A stretch of 64,000 nt of DNA from Micromonospora_G sp040676775 (GCF_040676775.1 NZ_JBFAPP010000012.1:1-64000), one strand, 5' to 3'; positions 39,981 through 49,242 are shown, counted from the first letter of the stretch. Numbers and translations: made by a program. Notes: generated from the letters alone by a model not told the origin.

Positions 39981-41402
39981 TCAGCTGGTGCAGGCGGTGC
40001 CGTTGAGAGCGAAGGCGGTCGGCGCGGGCAGGGTGCCGGTGTAGGTGCCCTGGAAGCCGACGCTGGCGGTGCCGCCGGCCGGCAGGCTGCCGTTCCAGGC
40101 CGCGTTGCGGACGGTGAGCTGGCTGCCCGACTGGCTCCAGGTGCCGTTCCAGCCGTTGCTGAGGCGCACGGTCGAGCCGACGGTGAAGGTGAGCGTCCAG
40201 CTGCTGACCGCGCTGCTGCCGTTGGTCAGCCGGACGTCGGCGGTGAAGCCACCGCTCCACACGTTTGGCACGTAGGCCACCCGGCAGCCGCCGGCCGGCG
40301 GAGGAGTTGTCGCCGGGGGAGTGGTGGCCGGCGGCGTGGTCGCGGGCGGGGTGGTGGGCGGTGGTGTGGTTGCCGGTGGCGTGGTCGGCGGGGCGGTGGT
40401 CACCGGTGGCGTGGTCGGGACCGGCCCGGCCGCGATCGCCAGGTCGTACGCCCGCTGCGGGACGAACTGTCCGGCACCGGCGATGCAGCCGTCCGCCTCA
40501 CCCGGCAGCTTGATCCACAGTAGGGCGTCGACCGCCGAGTCACCGGTGTTGTTGGTGCTGGGGGTGCCGATCGCCCGTCCCGGTGGGTCGCACCACTCGC
40601 CGCCGGCCGGCCCGTTGCCGTTGCGGCTGGTGTCCACCACGATCTTCAGCCGGGAGATTCCGGTGGCCGCGATGACGTTCTTGCCGTACGCGACGGATTC
40701 GGCGGTGGTGCGGTAGTTGGACACGTTGATCGAGATGCCGTCGGCGCTGTTGGCGATGTCGGCGCCGACGAGGCGGTTGGCCATCTCGGCGGGGGCGAGC
40801 CAGGCCGAGTGGGCCGCGTCGAAGTAGACCTTCGCCTGGGCTGAGGCCGCCTTGAGCTGCTTGCCGGCGTACGCCATGGAGGCCCTGGTCTCGGCCTGCT
40901 GGGCGGCGTTCTGGCAGCTGCTCATCTGGGCGAGCACGTCCGGCTCCAGGATGATGCTGGCCGGGCGGCCGGCCAGGCCGAGCGCGACCTGGTCCACCCA
41001 CTGTCGGTAGGCGGTGTGGTTGGGCGCTCCGCCGCTGCTGGCGCCACTGCAGTCCCGGTTCGGGATGTTGTAGACGACCAGGATCGGTATCTTGCCGGCG
41101 GCAGCGGCGGCGCCGACGAACGAGTCCACCTGTCCGCGTACGGCGGTGGGGTTGTAGGTGGCGAACCAGCGACCCTGCGGCACGCTGGCGATCCGGTCGC
41201 GGATGACGGCGGCGCGCGAGTCGCCGGGGTTGGCGGCGGTCCAGACGGCGGCGCTGGTGGCCGGGTCGACGTAGAAGACCGAGTCGGCCGCGGCGGCGGT
41301 GCCGGGGTGCAGCAGGTCGAGGCCGACCACGGTGGCGACGGCTAGCGTCAGCGCGGCGGTGGTGCTGGCCCCGGCCGCGGTGAGCGCTGATCGTCTGCGC
41401 AT
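39981..41402 (-). CDS. Secreted GH6 cellulase with C-terminal CBM2
   Basis: 473 residues. A signal peptide ends near 38 (GTAAAA). The GH6 domain (about 40-325) shows ILVVYNIPNRDCSGASSGG, IILEPDVLAQMSSC (catalytic Asp) and VVDTSRNGNGP then WCDPPGRAIG, all GH6 hallmarks; the length fits an endoglucanase. A Thr-Pro linker made of TTPPA-type repeats (about 328-372) leads to a family 2 cellulose-binding module with the flanking cysteines (GGCRVAYVPNVWSGGF ... ALNGTACTS). It cuts beta-1,4-glucan outside the cell. AAAGGAA precedes the ATG at 41402 and a CelR-type box lies 43-56 nt upstream. Confidence 0.93.
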   Translation of the reverse strand: MRRRSALTAAGASTTAALTLAVATVVGLDLLHPGTAAAADSVFYVDPATSAAVWTAANPGDSRAAVIRDRIASVPQGRWFATYNPTAVRGQVDSFVGAAAAAGKIPILVVYNIPNRDCSGASSGGAPNHTAYRQWVDQVALGLAGRPASIILEPDVLAQMSSCQNAAQQAETRASMAYAGKQLKAASAQAKVYFDAAHSAWLAPAEMANRLVGADIANSADGISINVSNYRTTAESVAYGKNVIAATGISRLKIVVDTSRNGNGPAGGEWCDPPGRAIGTPSTNNTGDSAVDALLWIKLPGEADGCIAGAGQFVPQRAYDLAIAAGPVPTTPPVTTAPPTTPPATTPPPTTPPATTPPATTPPATTPPPAGGCRVAYVPNVWSGGFTADVRLTNGSSAVSSWTLTFTVGSTVRLSNGWNGTWSQSGSQLTVRNAAWNGSLPAGGTASVGFQGTYTGTLPAPTAFALNGTACTS

Positions 41403-41444
41403 GCGGGTTCCTTTCCGGTAGCGAATGGAATCGAGAGCCGTGGA

Positions 41445-41458
41445 TGGAAGCGCTCCCA
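41445..41458. promoter_or_regulatory. CelR/CebR-type operator upstream of the GH6 gene
   Basis: TGGAAGCGCTCCCA differs at one position from TGGGAGCGCTCCCA, the cellobiose-responsive LacI-family (CelR/CebR) operator known in Thermobifida and Streptomyces. The rest of the 324-nt gap (41403-41726) holds the AT-richer promoter zone around 41580-41655; no second copy of the box is found before the plus-strand gene. Confidence 0.8.
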
Positions 41459-41726
41459 CGGATATCGACCACCGTACCGGCGGTGTAACGCCCATGTGAA
41501 GACCCTGTGTCCGAACGCAGTGACATACGCGGATGTTCTGCCCGTGCTTCCGGTGCCCGGATCGCCCCCGCTTGTTCGACTTCTGTCGATGGAGCGCCAA
41601 CTTTTGGTTACAGGGCGGAAACTTCTGGGCTATCGCAGTGAAAGACGCTAATGTCTGCTGCACCGCGGTGTCTCCTCCGGTCGGCGGGAGCGGCACCGAG
41701 ATCGCCCTTACGTACGTGGAGGTCTC

Positions 41727-44660
41727 GTGCTACGCATTCCTCGCCGGCCACTGGTCGGCGCCATCGCTCTGTCCACAGTGCTCGGTTTAGGTGGTTGGAC
41801 GGCTCCGGCCGGCGCCGCGCCGGCCGTGGCACCCGCGCCTCAGGCGGCCGTCCAACCGGCGGTGAACGCCGTCGCGCAGGCGGCACCGGTGGTAGCCGCC
41901 GCACCACCGCCGACCACCGGCTTCGAGAAGGTCAAGCTCGACGGTGGGCTGTCCATGGGTGAACCGATCGAGCTGTCCGTGCTCCCCGACGGCAAGGTGC
42001 TCTACATCAACCGGGGCACCACCGCCGGCGGCGGCCAGGTGCGCCTCTACAACCCCACCACCCGGGTCACCACGGTGGCGCTGACCGTGCAACTCGACGC
42101 CCGGTTCGAGGACGGCCTGATCGGCATCACCCTGCACCCCAGCTTCGCCACCAACCGGTGGGTCTACCTGTTCTACTCGCCGAAGGTGACCCCGTTGGTC
42201 AACCGGATCGCCCGGTTCACCTTCAACACCACTACCAACGTGCTCGACCCGGCCAGCGAGGACATGCTGATCGAGTGGCCGACCGAGCGGGAACTCTGCT
42301 GCCACTCGGCCGGGTCGATGAGCTGGGACAGCAACGGGAACCTGTACTTCGCCGTCGGTGACAACACCAACTCCGGCGGCGACAGCGCCGGCATGGCACC
42401 GATCGACGAACGCACCTCCCGCAACGCCCAGTACGACGCCCAGCGCACCTCCGGCAACGCCAACGACCTGCGCGGGAAGATCAACCGGATCCACCCGGAG
42501 AACAACGGCACCTACACCGTGCCGAGCGGGAACCTCTTCCCCGCCGGGACCGCCGGCACCCGCCCCGAGGTGTACATCATGGGCACCCGGAACCCGTACC
42601 GGATCTGGGTCGACAAGCGCGCCGGCAACACCCTCTACTGGGGCGAGGTCGGCCCCGACGCCGGTGCCACGCTCGCCAACCGGGGACCGGCCGCGTACGA
42701 CGAGTTCAACCGGGCCACCGGGCCGGGCAACTACGGCTGGCCGTACTGCGGTGGGCCGAACGTCGCGTACAACGACTGGGACTTCGCCGCCAACGCGCCT
42801 CGGGGCTGGTTCCCCTGCGGCGGCACCACCGGACCGGTGAACAACTCGCCGCGCAACACCGGCATCCAGCAGTTGCCGCCGACCAAGCCGGCGCTGGTCT
42901 GGGAACAGCACGGCGGCAGCCGGGAGTGGCCCGCGCTGGACAACCCCGGTGGCTGCGGCTCGCCCAACCACACCGAGGTCTACCACTACGACCCGAACCT
43001 GGTCTCGGACGTGAAGTGGCCGCAGTACTACGACAACAAGCTGCTCATCTCCGAGTACTGCCGCAACTGGATCAAGGAGGTCCAGTTCAACAACGGCAAC
43101 CCGTCGACCGGCACCCCGACCCTGATCGAACCCGTACTCGCCGGGATGAACCTGGTGCACCCGATCGACATGGAGTTCGGCCCGGACGGCTCGCTCTACC
43201 TGCTCGAATACGGCAGCGGCTACTTCTCTGGCGCCGCCGACGCCGGCCTGTACAAGATCAACTATGTGCAGGGTGGCCGGTCGCCGATCGCCCAGGCCAG
43301 CGTGAACCGGGACAACGGCCCGGCGCCGCTGGCGGTCGCCTTCTCCAGCGCCGGCAGCTCCGATCCCGACGGAGACCCGATCACGTACGCGTGGGACTTC
43401 GACAACAACGGCACCACGGACTCGACCGCGGCGAACCCGTCGTACACGTACACCACCAACGGGGACAAGCGGGCCCGGCTCACGGTCAGCGACGGCACCG
43501 GCCGATCCGCCACCACACTGGTCCCGATCGTCGTCGGCAACAGCCGGCCGAGCGTCACCATCAACGCGATCCCGGCCGGCGGCATGTTCGACTGGGGACA
43601 GAACTTCACCGTCACCGCGTCGGCCACCGACCCGCAGGAGGGCGCGATCGACTGCTCCCGGGTCATCATCCGGGTCGCCCTCGGCCACCAGGACCACGCC
43701 CACGAGGAGGGCGAGGGGACCGGGTGCAGTGCCACCTTCAACACCGGCCCGGTGCACGCCGGCCCCGACTCGGTGCTCTTCTTCGTGGTCCGGGCCACCT
43801 ACACCGACCAGGGTGCGACGGGTTCGGTGCCGCTGACCGGCGAACAGACGATCACGCTCTGGCCCAAGCAGTGGCAGGCCGAGCACTTCGTACAGCTCAA
43901 TGGCCCGCAGATCATCGACCAGGCCGCCGCCGAGGGTGGCAAGCGGCTCGGTGACATCCAGAACGGTGAGTGGGTCAAGCACCACGCGGTCAGCCTCAAG
44001 GGCATCAACTCGGTCAAGGCGCGGGTCAGCAACGGCAGCGGCGCGACCGGCACGATCTCCTTCCGGTACGACTCCACCACCGGCCCGGAGGTCGCCCGCG
44101 TGACCGTGCCGAACACCGGCGGCTGGGACAACTACACCGAGGTCACCGCCCCGGTGACCCGACCCGACGACGGCACCCACGACCTGTTCCTGGTCTTCAC
44201 CGGGGGCGGCGGGGCGATCCTGGACATCGACAGCTACACCTTCGTCGGGCCGGGCATCGGCACCGGCGGACCCACCGGTCCCCGTACCGGTGAGATCAAG
44301 GCGCTGAACAAGTGCATCGACATCAACGCCAGCGGCACCGCCGACGGGACCCGGGTCCAGACCTGGGACTGCAACGGGGCGACCAACCAGCGCTGGACGG
44401 TCGGCACCGACGGCACCATCCGGGGGCTCGGCAAGTGCCTGGACGTACAGGCCAGCGGTCTGGTCAACGGCACGAAGATCCACCTCTGGACGTGCAACAG
44501 CAGCGGCGCCCAGCAGTGGACGATCCAGGCCGACGGCAGCCTGCGCAACCCGCAGTCCGGTCGCTGCCTGGACATCCCCGGCTCCAGCCTCACCAACGGG
44601 GTCCAGTTGCAGATCTACGACTGCAACGGCACCGGCGCCCAGCGCTGGACACTGCCGTGA
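41727..44660 (+). CDS. Secreted PQQ-dependent sugar dehydrogenase-like multidomain protein
   Basis: 977 residues from GTG 41727 (GGAGG 5 nt before). Signal peptide to ~31, then an Ala/Pro-rich lead. A beta-propeller of the soluble glucose/sorbosone dehydrogenase family (about 60-510) has FEDGLIGITLHPSFATNRWV, GNLYFAVGDNTNSG, ARPEVYIMGTRNPYRI-like text and DMEFGPDGSLYLLEYGSGYF. Next come a PKD domain (about 520-605, SSDPDGDPITYAWDFDNNG), an Ig-like part, a CBM6-like module (from ~712, WQAEHFVQ) and a ricin-type CBM13 with three QxW repeats (855-977). It probably oxidises sugars on polysaccharide outside the cell. PQQ genes are not nearby. Confidence 0.87.
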   Translation: MLRIPRRPLVGAIALSTVLGLGGWTAPAGAAPAVAPAPQAAVQPAVNAVAQAAPVVAAAPPPTTGFEKVKLDGGLSMGEPIELSVLPDGKVLYINRGTTAGGGQVRLYNPTTRVTTVALTVQLDARFEDGLIGITLHPSFATNRWVYLFYSPKVTPLVNRIARFTFNTTTNVLDPASEDMLIEWPTERELCCHSAGSMSWDSNGNLYFAVGDNTNSGGDSAGMAPIDERTSRNAQYDAQRTSGNANDLRGKINRIHPENNGTYTVPSGNLFPAGTAGTRPEVYIMGTRNPYRIWVDKRAGNTLYWGEVGPDAGATLANRGPAAYDEFNRATGPGNYGWPYCGGPNVAYNDWDFAANAPRGWFPCGGTTGPVNNSPRNTGIQQLPPTKPALVWEQHGGSREWPALDNPGGCGSPNHTEVYHYDPNLVSDVKWPQYYDNKLLISEYCRNWIKEVQFNNGNPSTGTPTLIEPVLAGMNLVHPIDMEFGPDGSLYLLEYGSGYFSGAADAGLYKINYVQGGRSPIAQASVNRDNGPAPLAVAFSSAGSSDPDGDPITYAWDFDNNGTTDSTAANPSYTYTTNGDKRARLTVSDGTGRSATTLVPIVVGNSRPSVTINAIPAGGMFDWGQNFTVTASATDPQEGAIDCSRVIIRVALGHQDHAHEEGEGTGCSATFNTGPVHAGPDSVLFFVVRATYTDQGATGSVPLTGEQTITLWPKQWQAEHFVQLNGPQIIDQAAAEGGKRLGDIQNGEWVKHHAVSLKGINSVKARVSNGSGATGTISFRYDSTTGPEVARVTVPNTGGWDNYTEVTAPVTRPDDGTHDLFLVFTGGGGAILDIDSYTFVGPGIGTGGPTGPRTGEIKALNKCIDINASGTADGTRVQTWDCNGATNQRWTVGTDGTIRGLGKCLDVQASGLVNGTKIHLWTCNSSGAQQWTIQADGSLRNPQSGRCLDIPGSSLTNGVQLQIYDCNGTGAQRWTLP

Positions 44661-44687
44661 CCTGCTGAGCCCTGCCACCCGGGAACA

Positions 44688-44732
44688 GCCGGGCTGGTGT
44701 CCGTCACCCACGGACACGGACTCCAGCCCGGC
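44688..44732. terminator. Terminator hairpin between convergent genes
   Basis: GCCGGGCTGG (44688-44697) pairs with CCAGCCCGGC (44723-44732); inside it TGTCCGT (44698-44704) pairs with ACGGACA (44710-44716), leaving a 6-nt bulge. It lies between the PQQ-type gene and the convergent osmC-like gene. Confidence 0.75.
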
Positions 44733-44759
44733 GCCCGCGACCGAGGCCGTCGGCCACCC

Positions 44760-45233
44760 TCAGGGCAGCAGGATGACCGGCTCGTGGCGTACCGGGAAGT
44801 TGACCGAGTTGGCGACGAAACACTGCCGGTTGGCCTCCGAGTGCAGGTCCCGCGCCCGGTCGACCTGGTCCGCCGCGGCCACCGTGACCCGGGGCCGGAG
44901 CACCACCTCGGTGAAGTGCCCACCCCCGCCCGAGGTACGGGTCAGCACCCCCTCCGGCCGGTCCACGTAACCGGTGACCACCACCCCCGCCACCGCGCAG
45001 ACATGCAGGTACGCCAGCAGGTGGCACTGGGACAGCGCGGCGACCAGCAACTGCTCGGGATTCCACCGGCCGGCCTCGCCGCGGAAGGTCGGATCGGCCG
45101 AACCGAGCAGCGGCGGTAGACCCGGCGCGGTCACCTCGTGCGCCCGGCTGTACCCGCGGTAGTCGGCGGTGCCGCTGCCCCGGTCCCCGGTCCAGGTGAG
45201 TTCCAGCGCGTAGCGGTGCGAGGTTCTGGGCAC
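44760..45233 (-). CDS. OsmC-family peroxiredoxin-like protein
   Basis: 157 residues from GTG 45233, with AAGGAG 5 nt upstream. WNPEQLLVAALSQCHLLAYL (peroxidatic Cys) and VNFPVRHEPVILLP at the end, with the second cysteine in NRQCFVANS, match OsmC/Ohr-like proteins, which reduce organic hydroperoxides with two cysteines. The first conserved Cys is near 78 and the second near 138. The open frame extends far upstream, but those codons overlap the divergent regulator gene and are not used. Confidence 0.85.
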   Translation of the reverse strand: MPRTSHRYALELTWTGDRGSGTADYRGYSRAHEVTAPGLPPLLGSADPTFRGEAGRWNPEQLLVAALSQCHLLAYLHVCAVAGVVVTGYVDRPEGVLTRTSGGGGHFTEVVLRPRVTVAAADQVDRARDLHSEANRQCFVANSVNFPVRHEPVILLP

Positions 45234-45359
45234 GATCACTCCTTCGGCCGAAAGACGGCTATCCGATCTCCAGGTGCGGGAGCCGAACGGCCGCGCGTAG
45301 GGTGCCAACCGGAGGTGCCGACGACACGGGGGGTGCGCCTTGCGCCGGTGGTACGACAG

Positions 45360-46337
45360 ATGACCATTGTGCCGCGCGCCGTGTCCCGATCCGGTGCCCT
45401 GCGCCACGAGGCCCTCTTCTACCGAGGCGACGACGACTACGTCACCGGCGTACGCACGTTCGTCGAGGCGGGGCTGGCCGCCGCCGAACCGGTCCTGGTC
45501 GTCGTTCCGGAACCCCGACACGAAGCACTGCGCAAGGCGGTCGAGGCGATCGGGGTGCCGCACGAGGCGGTCGACGGCGACGAGCCCGAGGTGCGGTACG
45601 TCGACATGGCCGGCGCCGGCCGCAATCCGGGCTGGATCATCCCCGGCATCCTGCACGCATTCGTCGCCGAACACCCGACCACCCGGGTACGCATCGTCGC
45701 CGAGCCGATCTGGCCGGGCCGGGCGGCGGTGGCGTACCCGCGCTGCGTACAGCAGGAGGCGCTGGTCAACCTGGCCCTGGGCGACGAGCCGGTCAGCATC
45801 CTGTGCCCGTACGACGCGATCGGGCTGGACGCCGACGTGATCGCGGACGCGGCCAGCACCCATCCGGTGCTGATCCGGGCCGGTGTACGTCAGGGCAGCG
45901 CCGGCTACGGCAGCCCCGAGACGGTGGTCGACGCGTTCAACCAGCCGCTGCCCGAGCCGCCGCTGACCCCGTCCACCCTGCTGTTCGACCGGGCCGGAAT
46001 GGCCGGCATGCGGGCCCTGGTCGCCGCGCTCGCGGGCGAGGCCGGTCTCGCCCCGGACCGGGTCGCCGACCTGCGGCTGGCCACGAACGAGATAGCCACC
46101 AACGCGGTCGTGCACGGCGGCGAACCGGCGGTGCTGCGGGTCTGGGCCGAACCGACCGGCATGGTCTGCGAGGTCATCGGCACCAGTGTGCTCACCAATC
46201 GGCTCGCCGGCCTGCTGCCCGCGTCACCCACCAGTGAACAGGGCCGGGGCCTGCTGCTGGTCAACCACCTCTGCGACCTGGTCCACGTGCACACCACCGA
46301 GGAGTCGACCACCGTACGCCTGCACATGGACTGGTAG
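45360..46337 (+). CDS. MEDS-domain regulator with HATPase (anti-sigma kinase-like)
   Basis: 325 residues. The N-terminal ~180 residues form an MEDS/DcmR-type sensory domain (HEALFYRGDDDYVTGVRTFVE, VRIVAEPIWPGR, LCPYDAIGLDADVIADA). The C-terminal part is a GHKL ATPase of the RsbW group with N-box DLRLATNEIATNAVVHGG (about 240-257) and G-box TSEQGRGLLLVNHLCD. Actinomycetes have many such proteins; they bind sigma or anti-sigma partners by phosphorylating an antagonist. Its partner is not identified, but a SpoIIE-type phosphatase gene lies 0.8 kb on. GTG 45333 is an alternative start. Confidence 0.8.
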   Translation: MTIVPRAVSRSGALRHEALFYRGDDDYVTGVRTFVEAGLAAAEPVLVVVPEPRHEALRKAVEAIGVPHEAVDGDEPEVRYVDMAGAGRNPGWIIPGILHAFVAEHPTTRVRIVAEPIWPGRAAVAYPRCVQQEALVNLALGDEPVSILCPYDAIGLDADVIADAASTHPVLIRAGVRQGSAGYGSPETVVDAFNQPLPEPPLTPSTLLFDRAGMAGMRALVAALAGEAGLAPDRVADLRLATNEIATNAVVHGGEPAVLRVWAEPTGMVCEVIGTSVLTNRLAGLLPASPTSEQGRGLLLVNHLCDLVHVHTTEESTTVRLHMDW

Positions 46338-46353
46338 CGGCGCCCGTCCCGTG

Positions 46354-46436
46354 CCGAGCGTGACGACCGGCGAGACCGCTCTAGCCGAGCGTGCCGACCG
46401 GCGAGACCGCTCTAGCCGAGCGTGCCGACCGGCGAG
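46354..46436. repeat. 2.7 tandem 31-bp repeats over the HAD-gene stop
   Basis: Units 46354-46384 and 46385-46415 differ at one base, and 46416-46436 is a partial third. The unit is CCGAGCGTGCCGACCGGCGA plus GACCGCTCTAG. On the minus strand the last part encodes the C-terminal SPVGTLG of the HAD protein and its TAG (46412-46414), so the other copies are downstream duplicates. Confidence 0.95.
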
Positions 46437-47089
46437 TCGGACAGGCCCGCCAGCAGGGCCGCCGGATCGTCGAAGACGGCTGCCGCGCCGGCACCGGCGA
46501 GTTCACTGCGGCCGGTCCCGCCGCAGGTCAACGCGATGCACGGGATGTCCAGGTCACCGGCGGCGGCAACGTCCCAGATCGAGTCGCCGACGAACACCAC
46601 CCGGCTGCGGTCCAGCCCCGCGTGGTCCAGCGCCGCCGCCAGCAGGTCGGGGCCCGCGCCCTGCACGTCCGGGTCGGTCACCGAGGTGACGCCGTCGATC
46701 ACGTCGTCGGCGAGCAGGGCGGCGCGCAGCGCGGCGAGTTCACGTTCGGCCGCCGAGGTGGCCAGTACCACCCGTAGCCCGCGCGCGGAACAGGCCCGGA
46801 GCAGTTCCGCCGCGCCGGGCAGGGGACGCAGCCGATCCCAGAACTCGGCGAAGAGGCTGTCGTGCCCGTACCGGATCCGGTCGTCGGCGTCCCGGTCGCG
46901 TTCCGGGCCGAGCAGGTGTTGCAGCAACCGCTCCGAGCCCATACCGAGGGCGCGGTGGATGGCGGCCATCGGGATCTCCTGGTCGGCCTGGCGCAGCGCC
47001 TCCCACCAGCTCACCGTGTGCAGATAGGCGGTGTCGACGAGCGTGCCGTCGACGTCGAACAACACCCCAGCGGGCTTGTCGATCTCCAT
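46412..47089 (-). CDS. HAD-superfamily phosphatase (phosphoglycolate phosphatase-like)
   Basis: 225 residues. Motif I is VLFDVDGTLVDTAYLHTVSW (9-28) with nucleophile and acid Asp, motif II LATSAAERELAAL (Thr/Ser near 110), motif III lysine is weak, and motif IV VVFVGDSIWDVAAAGDLDIP (about 168-187). The alpha-helical cap lies between motifs I and II, typical of beta-phosphoglucomutase/phosphoglycolate phosphatase relatives. Substrate unknown. It follows the SpoIIE phosphatase gene (same strand, downstream by 5 nt), so they are cotranscribed. The gene ends in a tandem repeat. Confidence 0.85.
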   Translation of the reverse strand: MEIDKPAGVLFDVDGTLVDTAYLHTVSWWEALRQADQEIPMAAIHRALGMGSERLLQHLLGPERDRDADDRIRYGHDSLFAEFWDRLRPLPGAAELLRACSARGLRVVLATSAAERELAALRAALLADDVIDGVTSVTDPDVQGAGPDLLAAALDHAGLDRSRVVFVGDSIWDVAAAGDLDIPCIALTCGGTGRSELAGAGAAAVFDDPAALLAGLSDSPVGTLG

Positions 47090-47094
47090 GCCAC

Positions 47095-49242
47095 CTACCT
47101 GTGTACGTCGGGGTCACCCTCCGCTATCAGTATCTCGAACCAGACGGTCGAACCACGTACGGTCGGGTCGGTACCCCAGGCATCGCTGAGCTGCTCGATC
47201 AGCCCGAGCCCCCGCCCTCGGCTGCTGAGGGTGTCGGTACGGGCCCGGGTCACGGTGCCCCGGGTGCCCTGGTCGGCCACCGACACCAGCAGCCGCTCCG
47301 GGCTGAGGTCGATCTCCACCCGCGCCGCCGTGCCGGCGTGCAGCAGGGCGTTGGTGGTCAGTTCGCTGGTGCAGAGCACCGCCGCGCCGATCACCGACTC
47401 GGCCACCTGCCAGGTGGTGAGCTGGGTGGTCAGCCACTGCCGTACCCGACCCGGCGCGGTCGGCTCGGCCGGTACCTCCAGCACCGCCGAGCGGCTCGGC
47501 GTCAGCGCGTGCTCCACCGCCAGCACCGCTGCGTCGTCCTCGCTCGACCCCGGCACCGCCCCGCTGGCAACCGCGCAGAGCGTACGGGGATCGCTGACGG
47601 CGGCCGCCGCGACCGCCGAGGCGAGGGCGGCGAACCCGTCGGTCAGGCTCTGCTGCCGCCGCTCCACCACCCCGTCGCTGAACAGCAGCAGCGTGTCGCC
47701 GGGCAGGAACGGCAGGGTGCTGGTCGGGCGGTGACCACCCAGTCCCAGCGGCACCCCCGGGTGCACCTCGAGATACTCCGCGGTGACCGGCCCGCCGGCC
47801 GGGGCGCGGCGCAGCAACGGAGCCGGGTGACCGGCACTGGCCAGCGTCATCAGGCCGGTGCCGGGTTCGATCACGCCGTAGATGACGGTGACGAACAGCT
47901 CGTCCCGGCGGGGCTCGGTGCCCAGGCTCTCCACCAGCCGGTCCAGGCCGGAGAGCACGGCCGCCGGGTCCGGGTCGCTGAGCGCCAGCGCGCGCAGCGC
48001 CGCGCGGACCTGACCCATCAGGGCGGCGGCGTGTACGTCGTGCCCGGCGACGTCGCCGAGGACCACCGCCAACCTGCCCCCGCTGAGCCGGAAGGCGTCG
48101 TAGAAGTCGCCACCGGCGGCGTTGCCGTCGACCCCGGCGTCGTAGCGCGCGGCCAGTCGCAGCCTCGGCAGGTCGGGCAGGTTCTCCGGCAGCATGCTGC
48201 GTTGCAGTAACTGGGCGGTGCCGTGCTGGTTCTCGAACCGGCGGGCCCGCTCGGCGGCCTGGGCGACCAGCTCCGCCGCGGCGGTGAGCAGCGCCCGCTC
48301 CGCCGGTGACCAGGGATGCGGGCTGCGGTAGCCGACGGTCAGCGCCCCGCGCAGCGACACGGTACGCAGCGGCAGCGCGGCCAGTGCCTGGATCTTCTCG
48401 TCGTGCCGGTCGGTCGCGGTGGGCAGCAGCGGCTGACCGTTGTTCCAGTAGCGCGGGGTGCCGGCGATCGCGGTGCCGATCAGCGGGGCGGGGGACTCGG
48501 GCGGGTAGCTGCGCCACAGCGGGGGGAGGCGTTCGTCGGCCTCGTCGAGCAGTTCGCCGCGGACCCGCCGTACGCCACGCCAGTCGACCCCGTCGTCCAC
48601 TCCGAAGGCGACCTGGTCGGCGTCGAACGACTCCAGGGCGTAGCGCAGCGCGGCCCGCGCCACGTCGTCCAGGGTGAGGGTGCCGGAGAGTGCGCTGGCC
48701 AGCTCGCTCAGGCTCTGTAGCCGCCGGGTGACCTGGGTGGTCTCCACGGCGATCACCAGCATGCCGATGATCCGTCCGTCACCGTCCCGGACCGGCGAGT
48801 AGCCCCGGGTGAAAACCGCCTGGTCGACGTGGTCCGGCTCGCCCGGCCGTACCGGTAGCTGGCCTTCCTTCTCCAGGTAGCTGCCGCCGGTGCGGTAGAC
48901 CCGTTCGATCTCGTCGCCGATGCCGGGCAGGTGCCATATCTCGGGGAAGACCTCGGCGGCGGGACGGCCGAAGGCGTCCGGGTGCCTGCCGCCGAGCAGT
49001 TGGGCGTAGCCGTCGTTGTAGATCAACGCGAATTCGTCGCCGTACGCGAGGGTCATCGGCACCGGCGCGGAGAGCACCAGGTCGACCACCGCGCGCAGGC
49101 CCGGATCCCACCCCTCGGGCGGACCCAGCGGAGTGTCCGCCCACCGGATCCCCGCGTCGGGCTCCCGGGATGATTCGGGCGTCGGGGACAGACCGGTCCG
49201 CCGGGAGGGGGGAGCGGGAATCCGCCCGACCGGGCCTGGCAT
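47095..49242 (-). CDS. PAS-GAF-SpoIIE phosphatase with C-terminal HATPase
   Basis: 715 residues. Domains in order: PAS (about 35-160, ALIYNDGYAQLLGGRHPDAF), GAF (about 175-320), SpoIIE/PP2C phosphatase (about 345-550: GVDGNAAGGDFYDAFRL, VVLGDVAGHDVHAAALMG, LLLFSDGVVER) and GHKL ATPase (about 570-705: CTSELTTNALLHAG, SRGRGLGLIEQL). This is the actinomycete version of RsbU fused to RsbW: the phosphatase activates an anti-anti-sigma factor and the ATPase acts as anti-sigma kinase. The partner is not in the window. No membrane segment is seen, so it is soluble. GTG/ATG at 49242 is the start. Confidence 0.9.
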   Translation of the reverse strand: MPGPVGRIPAPPSRRTGLSPTPESSREPDAGIRWADTPLGPPEGWDPGLRAVVDLVLSAPVPMTLAYGDEFALIYNDGYAQLLGGRHPDAFGRPAAEVFPEIWHLPGIGDEIERVYRTGGSYLEKEGQLPVRPGEPDHVDQAVFTRGYSPVRDGDGRIIGMLVIAVETTQVTRRLQSLSELASALSGTLTLDDVARAALRYALESFDADQVAFGVDDGVDWRGVRRVRGELLDEADERLPPLWRSYPPESPAPLIGTAIAGTPRYWNNGQPLLPTATDRHDEKIQALAALPLRTVSLRGALTVGYRSPHPWSPAERALLTAAAELVAQAAERARRFENQHGTAQLLQRSMLPENLPDLPRLRLAARYDAGVDGNAAGGDFYDAFRLSGGRLAVVLGDVAGHDVHAAALMGQVRAALRALALSDPDPAAVLSGLDRLVESLGTEPRRDELFVTVIYGVIEPGTGLMTLASAGHPAPLLRRAPAGGPVTAEYLEVHPGVPLGLGGHRPTSTLPFLPGDTLLLFSDGVVERRQQSLTDGFAALASAVAAAAVSDPRTLCAVASGAVPGSSEDDAAVLAVEHALTPSRSAVLEVPAEPTAPGRVRQWLTTQLTTWQVAESVIGAAVLCTSELTTNALLHAGTAARVEIDLSPERLLVSVADQGTRGTVTRARTDTLSSRGRGLGLIEQLSDAWGTDPTVRGSTVWFEILIAEGDPDVHR

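Noticed and set aside
41787..44717. Open frame of about 970 codons opposite the PQQ-type gene
   Set aside because: Low-complexity Val/Gly/Arg/Asp-rich product with no domains; explained by third-position GC of the real gene.
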